64,000 nt of DNA from the NCBI RefSeq assembly GCF_036246005.1, contig NZ_CP109171.1, forward strand, positions 2,778,001 to 2,842,000. Direction: 5' to 3'. The DNA is from Streptomyces sp. NBC_01723 (GTDB taxonomy: Bacteria; Actinomycetota; Actinomycetes; Streptomycetales; Streptomycetaceae). The translations under genes and the position numbers were made by a program. Of the stretch, positions 35,364 to 43,291 are shown piece by piece. Numbering within the stretch: the first letter of the stretch is position 1; the number at the start of each line of letters is the position of its first letter. The notes beneath the pieces are model-generated. The model did not search any database. It was given only the letters and a program-made list of their open reading frames with translations, and was not told where the DNA came from.

Positions 35364-35408
35364 AACGGTCCCGGCGCCCTGCCCTGAGGGCCCGGTGCCG
35401 GGACCGTT
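35364..35408 (-). terminator. terminator of NGEGNPGAQ family copy 2
   Basis: 12-bp perfect outer arms (AACGGTCCCGGC, 35364-35375, and complement 35397-35408) with a further inner stem; the minus strand then runs into TTTT. Confidence 0.8.
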
Positions 35409-35441
35409 CGCCGACCGACGCCGTGGCGTCGGCCCGGAAGG

Positions 35442-35723
35442 TCAGAAGGCGCTGTTGTTGCAGCCCATGGTGGAGCCGAGGTGCGTGGACTGGGCGCCCG
35501 GGTTGCCCTCGCCGTTGAGGCCGTTGCCCAGCAGGCCGTTGAGGATGCCGACCTGGCCGAGGACGTCGAGGTTCAGGTCGTGCGACCGGCACTGGGAGCT
35601 CTGCGAGATCTTGAACTTGTCGCCCTCGCCGCCATGGCCCTGGTCGGCGTGGGCCGTGCCGCCCACGAGCCCGATGCTGCCGAGCGCGGCGACCAGGACG
35701 GCAACGTTGCGAAGCTTGCGCAT
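35442..35723 (-). CDS. small secreted protein, NGEGNPGAQ family, copy 2 (93 residues)
   Basis: ATG 35723 with CACCGGAGATG upstream. Signal peptide MRKLRNVAVLVAALGSIGLV to about AHA-DQG (27), a short Gly/His/Glu stretch, then FKISQSSQCRSHDLNLDVLG, LNGEGNPGAQ and STMGCNNSAF. Cys45 and Cys88 are 43 apart. It is on the same strand as copy 1, 143 bp upstream of it, with its own terminator. Copies 1 and 2 look like a tandem duplication. Confidence 0.82.
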   Translation of the reverse strand: MRKLRNVAVLVAALGSIGLVGGTAHADQGHGGEGDKFKISQSSQCRSHDLNLDVLGQVGILNGLLGNGLNGEGNPGAQSTHLGSTMGCNNSAF

Positions 35724-35905
35724 TTCATCTCCGGTGAGGTGAGTGGGTGCGATCCGGGAGAGATCGACTTTGTACAGTTACAGGAGATTAATGCGACATA
35801 AGAACAAAAAGTGCAACGACGCGCCGTTTTGGATGCGAAGTGGTAAATGCACCCAAAAGACGTATCGCGCACTGCCGGGCCCCCGACGCCCGGCCGCCGA
35901 CTGCC

Positions 35906-36385
35906 CTACTGCGCCTGCGCGCTGGCCAGGGAGTTCGCCTGGCTGTTGGCCTGGGTGCAGTCGACGCCCCGGGTCTGGGAGGCGGCGAGCAGCGCGACCG
36001 GCACATTGGCGGCGAGCAGGTTCTGCGGGCTGCACTCCTGGGACGGACGGAACAGGTTGGCCTGTTGCACCGGACCACCCTGCTTCGGCTGCGGGGCCTG
36101 CGGAGAAACCTGGGGGCTGATCTGCGGGTTCAGCTGAGGGTTGACCTGCGGGCTGACCGTGGTACCTCGCTGGGGAGCCGCCTGCTGCGGCGCCGGCGAG
36201 CCGTACGACTGCACGGACGCCTGCGCCGAACTGGCCGAGGCTGCCTGGGCGTCCGGCTGCGAAACCGGCGTCGGCACAGCCCCGTTGTGGCCGACCGGAG
36301 TCACAGCGGCGCTGGGGCCGGCCCCGGCGGCGGTCAGACCGCCGGCCGCTGCGACGATGAGCGCGACGTGGTGAAGCTTGCGCAT
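35906..36385 (-). CDS. secreted mosaic protein: NPQ-repeat linker plus ECSPQ module (159 residues)
   Basis: ATG 36385. Signal peptide MRKLHHVALIVAAAGGLTAA to about residue 27. A Gln/Ser/Pro-rich linker contains VNPQLNPQISPQVSPQ (81-96). The C-terminal module L-F-R-P-S-Q-E-C-S-P-Q (111-121) with cysteines 118 and 143 repeats the fold of the 81-residue protein at 33119, with the same 25-residue cysteine spacing. Its signal peptide and NPQ repeats match the divergent gene at 36854. So it looks assembled from parts shared with two neighbours. Function unknown. Confidence 0.78.
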   Translation of the reverse strand: MRKLHHVALIVAAAGGLTAAGAGPSAAVTPVGHNGAVPTPVSQPDAQAASASSAQASVQSYGSPAPQQAAPQRGTTVSPQVNPQLNPQISPQVSPQAPQPKQGGPVQQANLFRPSQECSPQNLLAANVPVALLAASQTRGVDCTQANSQANSLASAQAQ

Positions 36386-36853
36386 GAAATCCTTTGGCCC
36401 TTCATTGACCTGTGCACGGACTTGGCGAAATGCCGGATGCGGCAGTGCAGTTGAGCTGCTCTGCTGCCTTGGACGGTTGCGATGAACCGTCGTTCCTGCC
36501 CCGTGCGGAACGAGGTGGGCGAGAGCCCGGATACGGGTGACGCGCTGCCGTCACCCGTTTGACGCAAAGGCGCACGGGCCTGCCACCAACTCCTTTTCAA
36601 ACAGCGGCAAATGGGTGACGGACTTCCATGTGCCGTGACCAGGACGAGGAAACCCTCGTTCCCCGTGGGGAGGGCAGCGGCCGTGGACCTGAGCAGGGGA
36701 GAAGGGGATTCGCTGCTGACTCCGACGCAAAGTCCGTGTGCTGCTCACTGTGACCGCTGCTGACGATGCGGTGCGAGTACCGCGCCGAACTGCACGCGTG
36801 ACGCGCTGAATTCAGTGGATTTCCAGTTCAGGTATCGAAGGGCCGAGGGTTTC
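36386..36853. other. non-coding divergent region between two mosaic secreted-protein genes
   Basis: 468 bp holding the divergent promoters of the genes at 36385 and 36854. Short open frames are present but lack signal peptides, ribosome sites and codon bias. No promoter consensus stands out. Confidence 0.5.
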
Positions 36854-37642
36854 ATGCGCAAGCTTCACAAGGTCGCGCTCGTGGTGGCAGCAGCCGGCGG
36901 TCTGACCGCCGCCGGCGCCGGCGCCAGCCACGCCGCACCCGTCGGACAAGTCGGTGCCACTCCAGCATCGGCTCCTGACTACCCGGCCACGCACGCCGCC
37001 CCGCCGCCCCAGCCGAGCGGCCCCTACGCCGCGGCCGGGACGCAGGGAACGGCTCAGGCCACCGCCCAGCCGTACGCTCAGCCGGCACCCCAGCCGGCGC
37101 CTCAGCCGTACGCCCAGCCAGCACCGCAGCCGGCGCCTCAGCCGTACGCCCAGCCGGCACCCCAGCCGTACGCTCAGCCGGCGCCTCAGCCGGCACCCCA
37201 GCCGTACGCCCAGCCAGCACCGCAGCCGGCACCCCAGCCGTACGCTCAGCCGGCACCCCAGCAGACGGGTCACGCCTACGCCGCGGCCTCCTCGCAGGGG
37301 ACGGCACAGGCCTCCACCTCGCCCTACCAGCCGCAGGCGGCCCCCATGCAGGCGGCTCCCGTGCAGGCGCCCCAGGCCGCCCCCACGCAGCCGCAGGTCG
37401 TGCCGCAGGTCGTGCCACAGGTGATGCCGCAGGTCGCCCCCCAGGTGGCCATGCCCCAAGGCTTCGGGGCAGAGCCCCCGACGCAGGTCGCCCCCCAGTT
37501 GAACCCGCAGGTGAACCCCCAGGTGAACCCGATCCTCAACCCGCACATCTCGCCGGCGGACGCACCGCAGCTGTCGCCGGTCGGCCTCGGACAGGTCGCG
37601 GCGCCCCCGCTCGGCCAGCTGGGGCTCCCCCGACTCGGCTGA
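36854..37642 (+). CDS. secreted Pro/Gln/Ala/Tyr-repeat protein (262 residues)
   Basis: ATG 36854. Signal peptide MRKLHKVALVVAAAGGLTAA, nearly identical to its divergent neighbour's, cleaved near residue 27. The mature protein is low complexity: PYAQPAPQPAPQ repeats (73-136), then Gln/Ala/Pro, PQVVPQVVPQV, LNPQVNPQVNPILNP and a Leu/Gly/Pro end. No cysteines and no anchor motif. Extended proline repeats suggest a wall-spanning or matrix protein; Tyr residues in each repeat could be cross-linked by an oxidase such as the tyrosinase at 1213, which is speculation. Confidence 0.78.
   Translation: MRKLHKVALVVAAAGGLTAAGAGASHAAPVGQVGATPASAPDYPATHAAPPPQPSGPYAAAGTQGTAQATAQPYAQPAPQPAPQPYAQPAPQPAPQPYAQPAPQPYAQPAPQPAPQPYAQPAPQPAPQPYAQPAPQQTGHAYAAASSQGTAQASTSPYQPQAAPMQAAPVQAPQAAPTQPQVVPQVVPQVMPQVAPQVAMPQGFGAEPPTQVAPQLNPQVNPQVNPILNPHISPADAPQLSPVGLGQVAAPPLGQLGLPRLG
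37070..37261. repeat. coding repeat: PYAQPAPQ(PAPQ) units
   Basis: Six units of 8 or 12 codons in tandem, differing mostly by silent changes (GTACGCTCAGCC versus GTACGCCCAGCC). The mix of 8- and 12-codon units points to recent unequal expansion. Confidence 0.88.
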
Positions 37643-37718
37643 CGGCCCTCCGGCGCAGCCGCCCGCAATCGTCACTCCTCTGTTCTGACACCCCATCCGC
37701 TCGACCAACGGAGAACCC

Positions 37719-37991
37719 ATGCGTACGTTCCAGAAGGCAGTCCTCGTGAGCGCCCTGCTCGGTAGCGTCGGTGCCCTCAGCGCCACCACTGCCGTCGCCA
37801 ATGACTGGGGCAGCGACCTCGACATCACGCAGGGCACCGAGTGCCGTTCGCACGACATGAACATCGAGGTGCTCGGCAGCGTCGGCGCCCTCACCGGCCT
37901 GGCGGGCAACATCCTGAACGGCGAAGGCAACCCGGGCGCACAGCAGAACCACCTCGGTTCCGACATGGGCTGCAACAGCCAGGCGCTCTGA
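37719..37991 (+). CDS. small secreted protein, NGEGNPGAQ family, copy 3 (90 residues)
   Basis: ATG 37719 after ACGGAGAA. Signal peptide MRTFQKAVLVSALLGSVGAL to about AVA-NDW (27), then DITQGTECRSHDMNIEVLGS, LNGEGNPGAQ and DMGCNSQAL. Cys42 and Cys85 are 43 apart. It is on the opposite strand to copies 1 and 2 and lacks their Gly-rich start. It lies 76 bp after the repeat-protein gene and shares a terminator with the convergent chaplin. Confidence 0.82.
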   Translation: MRTFQKAVLVSALLGSVGALSATTAVANDWGSDLDITQGTECRSHDMNIEVLGSVGALTGLAGNILNGEGNPGAQQNHLGSDMGCNSQAL

Positions 37992-38039
37992 CGTCTCCCC
38001 CGGCCAAGCGCCGGGGTCAGTGCGGCCGCAACACGCCAT

Positions 38040-38075
38040 GGGCACCGGAAGGATTCGACATCCCTTCCGGTGCCC
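38040..38075. terminator. bidirectional terminator between NGEGNPGAQ copy 3 and the long chaplin
   Basis: Perfect 13-bp arms (GGGCACCGGAAGG, 38040-38052, and complement 38063-38075) between convergent stops at 37991 and 38095. Confidence 0.88.
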
Positions 38076-38094
38076 ATTCGGTGCTGCGTCCGGG

Positions 38095-38844
38095 TCAGCG
38101 GGTGGGGTCCGGGCGGAAGCGGCGGTACAGGACACCACCCGCGATGAGAAGCGCGGCACTCCCGGCGACGGCGCCGACCGTGAGGTCCGCTCCGGTGTGA
38201 GCCAGCACGGGCGCGGCCGACTCGGAGCCGGGCTGTGTCCAGGCGTGGACCGGCGTCTCCGGGGCCGGGTTGCCCGGGACCGCACGCTCCGGGGCGGCAG
38301 GCTTCGGGGCCGGGGTGTTCGGGGTCGGGCGGGCCTGGTCGTCGCGGCCGTTGACCGACTCGTTTCCGAAGACCGGGTTGCCCAGGCCGACCACACTGAC
38401 ACTGTTCCCGGACACGTTCACCGGCAGGTCGACCGGGAGTTGAAGACCGTTGCCGGAGAGCAGCCCGGGCGAATCGGCGGTGTGGCTCTGAGCCGACGCC
38501 CCGCTGGAGGCCGCCTCTCCGCCGTTCTCCTGGGAACTGCCGCTGGAGGCGGCCGATCCGTTGCCGCCCCGCGAACTACCGGTCTTCGCGCCGTTCTTGT
38601 TCGCGCAGGAGTTGCCCGCGGCCGGGTTGAGCAACCCCGCGACGTCCACCGTGTTGCCGCAGATGTTCACCGGCACCTCCACCGGGACCTGGATGGCGTT
38701 GCCGGAGAGCAGCCCGGGCGAGCCGCCCGCCGCAGCGTCGGCGCCGGCTCCGTCGGCCGCGAGGGCGGAGGACACCGGTAGTGCCAGCGCCATCACGCCG
38801 GACGCAGCGGCGGCGAGTACACCGTTTCGGGTAGCCAGTCCCAT
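38095..38844 (-). CDS. long chaplin-like protein with sortase motif; second chaplin domain lacks cysteines
   Basis: 249 residues, ATG 38844 after AGGAAGG. Signal peptide to about residue 29. Domain 1 (38-81) is a normal chaplin domain with Cys62 and Cys80. Domain 2 (123-165) keeps the hydrophobic pattern (SPGLLSGNGLQLPVDLPVNV, VVGLGNPVFGNE) but Ser145 and Ser163 replace the two cysteines. A Ser/Gly/Asn linker joins them. A Pro/Ala spacer, LAHTG (214-218), a membrane helix and an RRFRPDPTR tail form the sorting signal. It is the fifth chaplin-type gene in the window and lies in the accessory cluster, not in the conserved one. Confidence 0.9.
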   Translation of the reverse strand: MGLATRNGVLAAAASGVMALALPVSSALAADGAGADAAAGGSPGLLSGNAIQVPVEVPVNICGNTVDVAGLLNPAAGNSCANKNGAKTGSSRGGNGSAASSGSSQENGGEAASSGASAQSHTADSPGLLSGNGLQLPVDLPVNVSGNSVSVVGLGNPVFGNESVNGRDDQARPTPNTPAPKPAAPERAVPGNPAPETPVHAWTQPGSESAAPVLAHTGADLTVGAVAGSAALLIAGGVLYRRFRPDPTR

Positions 38845-39252
38845 GGGTTTTTGCCTTCCTGACGATGCGCGGGCACTCACCCGCACCCCGTGAAACGCAA
38901 GGGATCCCAGCAGAGTTATGGGTACCGCCTTCGATGCCACCCTCGGGCACTAGTCTTCAGGCCCCCTCGCCGCTCGAACGCAGTTGGAAAGGGGCCCCCG
39001 CCCGCTGTTTCCCAACAAGCCGAAAAGCGGCGGATATTACTGAGCCGGCCACGACCGTGTCACAAGTACCACCGTCGTGTCACAACTGTCGCGCCCCCAC
39101 GGACCTTCCGTCACAAGCGCGCACGGACCCTCTCCGGCCATCACTCCCAGTCGTTCACCCGGCACACGCTTGGTGATCGCCAGCGCAGTGCCCGGCTCCC
39201 CCCGGTGGCCGTCCCCGGCCACCGCCGCGGCGCGCGCGGGGAGGTGCGACTA
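38845..39252. other. non-coding region with three TGTCACAA-type repeats
   Basis: No gene seen. CGTGTCACAA occurs at 39056-39065 and 39076-39085 (exactly 20 bp apart) and CGTCACAA at 39109-39116, upstream of the small HTH gene. It carries the chaplin promoter at its left end and marks the right boundary of the accessory segment. Confidence 0.5.
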
Positions 39253-39444
39253 GTGACCGACCGAAGGCTCTGGTCCTACAAGGACATCGCGGCCCACATC
39301 CGGGTGCAGCCCGACACCGTGCGGTCCTACCGCAAGCACGGACTGCTGCCGCCGCCCGACCACGTGGAGGGCGGCAAGCCCTACTGGTACGCGGACACGA
39401 TCCGGGCCTGGGTGGCGTCCCGGCCGCGCAACCGGAACCGGTAG
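39253..39444 (+). CDS. small helix-turn-helix DNA-binding protein (63 residues)
   Basis: GTG 39253 after GGGGAGGTG. The whole protein is a single MerR/excisionase-type helix-turn-helix: DIAAHIRVQPDTVRSYRKHG, followed by LLPPPDHVEGGKPYWYADTI as the wing and a basic end. It has no ligand or dimer domain, like BldC or phage excisionases, but the sequence is not BldC. It may regulate adjacent genes. Similar one-domain proteins are common in Streptomyces. Confidence 0.8.
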   Translation: MTDRRLWSYKDIAAHIRVQPDTVRSYRKHGLLPPPDHVEGGKPYWYADTIRAWVASRPRNRNR

Positions 39445-39475
39445 CGGGGCCGGGCCGCGCGGGAGAAAACCGTTC

Positions 39476-39501
39476 TGTGCCCCACCGCCGCGTGGGGCAC
39501 A
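39476..39501. promoter_or_regulatory. inverted repeat before the GNAT gene
   Basis: TGTGCCCCA (39476-39484) and TGGGGCACA (39493-39501) are perfect 9-bp arms around 8 bp, ending 9 bp before ATG 39511. It could be an operator or an RNA hairpin hiding the start region; no clear ribosome site is present. Confidence 0.5.
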
Positions 39502-39510
39502 GTGCCGCTC

Positions 39511-40080
39511 ATGGACTTCTCAGCGAAACCCGTCCTCACCGGCGAGCGGACCGTCCTGCGGCCGTTCACCGCGCGGGACGCGGACGTGATGTGGGAGATC
39601 GTCAACGACCCCGAGGTCGTCCGCTTCACGTTCGAGCCCGGCACCGAGATCACCCGGGAACGGCTGCGCTCATGGTACGGCGTGCGCACCGCCGACCCCG
39701 ACCGCCTGGACCTCGCCGTCACCGACCGCGCGACCGGCGAACTCGTCGGCGAGGTCGTCCTGTACGACTGGGACCCGGCCGCCCGCAGCTGCACCTTCCG
39801 CACCCTCATCGGGGCCCAGGGCCGCGGCCGGGGTCTGGGCAGCGAGGCGACCCGGCTCATCGTCGGCCACGCCTTCGAGCGGGTCGGCCTGCACCGCGTC
39901 CAGCTGGAGGTCTACGCCCACAACCAGCGGGCCCGCCGGGTGTACGAGAAGGCCGGTTTCGTGGTGGAGGGGATACGCCGGGAGGCGGCCCTGCGCGACG
40001 GCGTGTGGGTGGACGACGTCCTGATGGCGGTCCTCGACCACGAGTGGGCCGCGCACGGAGGCGTCGCGGGTGACGGGTGA
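39511..40080 (+). CDS. GNAT N-acetyltransferase (RimJ/RimL-like)
   Basis: 189 residues. It acetylates an amino group from acetyl-CoA. Family features: TERTVLRPF-like start (GERTVLRPFTARDADVMWEI), an acetyl-CoA loop around GAQGRGRGLGSEATRLIVGH, and RVQLEVYAHNQRARRVYEKAGF. ATG 39511 is chosen, though GTG 39502 is possible. The substrate (a ribosomal protein N-terminus, an antibiotic or other amine) cannot be read. Confidence 0.88.
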   Translation: MDFSAKPVLTGERTVLRPFTARDADVMWEIVNDPEVVRFTFEPGTEITRERLRSWYGVRTADPDRLDLAVTDRATGELVGEVVLYDWDPAARSCTFRTLIGAQGRGRGLGSEATRLIVGHAFERVGLHRVQLEVYAHNQRARRVYEKAGFVVEGIRREAALRDGVWVDDVLMAVLDHEWAAHGGVAGDG

Positions 40081-40112
40081 GGCCGGGTGAGCCCGGGCGA
40101 GGTCCGCTTCTA

Positions 40113-40127
40113 TACCCCCTAGGGGTA
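40113..40127. promoter_or_regulatory. CsoR-type copper operator
   Basis: TACCCCCTAGGGGTA, a G/C-tract inverted repeat of the kind bound by the Cu(I) sensor CsoR, 68 bp before copZ. CsoR releases it on copper binding. No csoR gene lies in the window. Confidence 0.85.
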
Positions 40128-40194
40128 CAGTGGGGGTAAGTGGTCCACGCGGACCACGGGTACCGCCGTGCACACCCCGACGAGGAGTAACGAC

Positions 40195-40434
40195 ATGACC
40201 GCCCAGACCGACACCCAGGGCTCCGTCACCACCGTCTACAAGGTGAGCGGAATGAGTTGCGGACACTGCGAGGGAGCCGTCTCCGGCGAGATCTCCGAGA
40301 TCGCGGGCGTCACCTCGGTACAGGCCGTCGCGTCCACGGGCGAGGTCACCGTCGCCTCTGGGGCACCGCTGGACGACGACGCCGTACGCGCCGCCGTGGA
40401 CGAGGCCGGCTTCGAGCTCGTCGGCCGGGCCTAG
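40195..40434 (+). CDS. copZ: copper chaperone CopZ
   Basis: 79-residue heavy-metal-associated domain with the Cu(I) site GMSCGHC (Cys22, Cys25). It carries Cu(I) to the ATPase encoded 85 bp downstream. ATG 40195 follows GAGGAG. The CsoR-type operator upstream predicts induction by copper. The copper-dependent tyrosinase at 1213 is a possible client of the same metal pool. Confidence 0.94.
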   Translation: MTAQTDTQGSVTTVYKVSGMSCGHCEGAVSGEISEIAGVTSVQAVASTGEVTVASGAPLDDDAVRAAVDEAGFELVGRA

Positions 40435-40519
40435 CACCGGCGCCCCGGCGCCCCGCAGCAGCCACCGTCCCTCCGGCCGGGCCGCGCACGGTCCGGCCGG
40501 CCCGTCTGGAGCCCGGACC

Positions 40520-42787
40520 ATGACCAGCACCACCGCGGACACCGCCACGACCGCCCAGGCCGCCGAACCCGACCTCGCCGAGGTCGAGCTGCTCATCGGC
40601 GGGATGACCTGCGCCGCCTGCGCGGCCCGGGTCGAGAAGAAGCTCAACCGCATGGACGGCGTCACCGCCACGGTGAACTACGCGACCGAGAAGGCCCGGA
40701 TCACCCACCCGGCGACCACCAGCGTCGCCGACCTGATCACCACCGTCGTACGCACCGGGTACACCGCCGAGGAGCCCGCGCCGCCGCCGGAGCCCGAGAG
40801 TCCCGAGGGCGCGGCGGCGTCCGGGCCCGCCGCCGATCCCGAGTCGGCCGCACTGCGCGGACGCCTGATCGTCTCCGCCCTGCTCGCCGCCCCCGTGGTG
40901 CTGCTCGCGATGGTCCCGGTGCTCCAGTTCGACAACTGGCAGTGGCTCTCGCTCACCCTGGCCGCGCCGGTCGTCGTCTGGGGCGGGCTGCCCTTCCACC
41001 GCGCCGCCTGGACCAACGTCCGGCACGGTGCGGCCACCATGGACACGCTGGTCTCGCTCGGCACGCTCGCGGCGTTCGGGTGGTCGCTGTGGGCGCTGTT
41101 CTTCGGGGACGCGGGCATGCCGGGCATGCGGCACGGCTTCGACCTCACCGTCTCCCGCACCGACGGCGCCTCCGCGATCTACCTGGAGGCCGCCGCCGGG
41201 GTCACCGTCTTCCTCCTGCTCGGGCGCTGGCTGGAGGCCCGCTCCAAGCGCCGGGCCGGGGCCGCGCTGCGGGCGCTGATGGAGCTGGGCGCGAAGGACG
41301 TCGCCGTCCTGCGCGAGGGCCGCGAGGTGCGGATACCGGTGGCCCGGCTGGCGGTGGGCGACCGGTTCGTCGTCCGGCCGGGCGAGAAGATCGCCACCGA
41401 CGGGACGGTGACCGAGGGCGCCTCGGCGGTGGACGCCTCACTGCTGACCGGCGAGTCCGTCCCGGCCGACGTGGGCGTCGGCGACGCCGTCACGGGCGCC
41501 ACGGTCAACGCCGGGGGCCGGCTGGTGGTCGAGGCGACCCGGGTCGGCGCGGACACCCAGCTGGCCCGGATGGCGCGGCTCGTGGAGGACGCGCAGAGCG
41601 GCAAGGCCGAGGTGCAGCGGCTGGCCGACCGGGTGTCCGGGGTCTTCGTGCCCGTCGTGCTGCTGATCGCGGCCGCCACCTTCGGCGGGTGGCTGGGGGC
41701 GACCGGGGACACCGTCGCCGCGTTCACCGCGGCCGTCGCCGTACTGATCATCGCCTGCCCGTGCGCGCTGGGTCTGGCCACGCCGACCGCTCTGATGGTG
41801 GGCACCGGCCGGGGCGCCCAGCTCGGCATCCTCATCAAGGGGCCCGAGGTCCTGGAGTCCACCCGGCGGGTCGACACGGTCGTCCTGGACAAGACCGGCA
41901 CCGTCACCACCGGCCGGATGTCCCTGCACGAGGTGTACGCCGCCGAGGGCACCGGCGAGGAGGAGGTGCTGCGGCTCGCGGGCGCCGTCGAGCACGCCTC
42001 CGAGCATCCGGTCGCCCGCGCCGTGGCGGCCGGCGCCGAGGAGCGGGTCGGCCCGCTGCCGGACGTCGGGGACTTCGTGAACGTCCCCGGGCGCGGCGTG
42101 CGCGGTCGCGTGGAGGGCCGTGAGGTGACCGTGGGGCGCCTCCACGACGAGCTGCCGCCCGAGGTGGCCCGCGCCAGGGACGAGGCCGAGAGCAGGGGCC
42201 GTACGGCCGTCGTGGTCGGCTGGGACGGCGCGGCGCGCGGGGTCCTCGCCGTGGCGGACGCGGTCAAGGAGACCAGCGCCGAGGCGGTGGCCGAGCTGCG
42301 GCGGCTGGGCCTCACGCCCGTGCTGCTGACCGGCGACAACCGGCGCGTCGCCGAGTCCGTCGCCGCCGCCGTCGGCATCGACGAGGTGATCGCCGAGGTG
42401 CTGCCCGAGGAGAAGGTCGCCGTGGTGGAGCGGCTGCGGGCCGAGGGCCGTACGGTCGCCATGGTCGGGGACGGCGTCAACGACGCGGCCGCGCTGGCCA
42501 CCGCCGATCTGGGGCTGGCGATGGGCACGGGGACGGACGCGGCGATCGAGGCGGGCGACCTGACGCTGGTCCGCGGCGACCTGCGGGTGGCGGCGGACGC
42601 GATCCGGCTGTCCCGGCGGACCCTCACGACGATCAGGGGAAACCTCGTGTGGGCCTTCGGCTACAACGTGGCCGCGCTGCCGCTGGCCGCCGCCGGGCTG
42701 CTGAACCCGATGATCGCGGGGGCGGCGATGGCCTTCTCCTCGGTGTTCGTGGTCACCAACAGCCTGCGGCTGCGGGCGTTTCACTGA
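40520..42787 (+). CDS. copA: Cu(I)-exporting P1B-type ATPase
   Basis: 755 residues. One N-terminal metal-binding domain (GMTCAAC, Cys31 and Cys34), eight predicted membrane segments with the metal-transport motif CPC (about 413-415) in [20 protein letters not shown] context, phosphorylation site DKTGT (Asp457), the SEHPVA motif (about 493) and hinge GDGVND (about 650). These define a copper exporter. It is in an operon with copZ. A promoter-like gap-free leader of 85 bp separates them. Confidence 0.95.
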   Translation: MTSTTADTATTAQAAEPDLAEVELLIGGMTCAACAARVEKKLNRMDGVTATVNYATEKARITHPATTSVADLITTVVRTGYTAEEPAPPPEPESPEGAAASGPAADPESAALRGRLIVSALLAAPVVLLAMVPVLQFDNWQWLSLTLAAPVVVWGGLPFHRAAWTNVRHGAATMDTLVSLGTLAAFGWSLWALFFGDAGMPGMRHGFDLTVSRTDGASAIYLEAAAGVTVFLLLGRWLEARSKRRAGAALRALMELGAKDVAVLREGREVRIPVARLAVGDRFVVRPGEKIATDGTVTEGASAVDASLLTGESVPADVGVGDAVTGATVNAGGRLVVEATRVGADTQLARMARLVEDAQSGKAEVQRLADRVSGVFVPVVLLIAAATFGGWLGATGDTVAAFTAAVAVLIIACPCALGLATPTALMVGTGRGAQLGILIKGPEVLESTRRVDTVVLDKTGTVTTGRMSLHEVYAAEGTGEEEVLRLAGAVEHASEHPVARAVAAGAEERVGPLPDVGDFVNVPGRGVRGRVEGREVTVGRLHDELPPEVARARDEAESRGRTAVVVGWDGAARGVLAVADAVKETSAEAVAELRRLGLTPVLLTGDNRRVAESVAAAVGIDEVIAEVLPEEKVAVVERLRAEGRTVAMVGDGVNDAAALATADLGLAMGTGTDAAIEAGDLTLVRGDLRVAADAIRLSRRTLTTIRGNLVWAFGYNVAALPLAAAGLLNPMIAGAAMAFSSVFVVTNSLRLRAFH

Positions 42788-43241
42788 GGTCTCGATGCGG
42801 TGGCCCCTCTGGAGTCCGGCACGTACCTCACATAAGCTCTTCACAAGGCTCGCGCATCTTCCTTACGCTGGAGTCCCGGTCGACGTATCGGGGCCCTTGC
42901 GCCTGTAAGGGACATATGCGGCATATGCAAGAGACGCAGATCACAGTGATGCGAACGTAACCATCGAAGGGGTTCGAAGGTCTAAGTTGGCGATGTCAGG
43001 GAGCGTCTTGGGGGGCGCCACCTGGCATCTGGGGATGTCTTGGGGGACTTTCCCAGAGCTGCGTTGCCGGGACACGTACACCGGGAAGCTTTGAGCGGCC
43101 CTCCCGGGCGTGCGCTGTCCCGGCAGACCGCACGACACGTACGAACGCATGACACGTACGAGCACGACACAGCGAATTCAGGCGCTGTCCTCACAGACGC
43201 CCGGCCGGATCCCGTGGGGGGAATCCGCACCGGGACATGGG

Positions 43242-43291
43242 AAGGCGCCCTGGATCGTCGGCCCGTGGGGGGACCGGCGCCAGGGCGCCTT
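43242..43291 (+). terminator. hairpin ending a possible plus-strand small transcript
   Basis: Perfect 12-bp arms (AAGGCGCCCTGG and complement) with an inner loop of 26 nt, followed by TTCTGCTGTT. It may also back up citrate synthase termination from the other strand. Confidence 0.6.

Noticed and set aside
36551..36748. Small minus-strand frame in the divergent region 36386-36853
   Set aside because: No signal peptide, no ribosome site and no codon bias; it lies in a promoter region.
34090..37261. Short regular repeats that could be mistaken for a CRISPR array
   Set aside because: Repeats are contiguous, in frame and proline/glutamine coding, without unique spacers or cas genes.
42993..43094. 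33-codon frame as a confident gene
   Set aside because: Only a weak ribosome site and no family; reported instead as part of a candidate RNA region.
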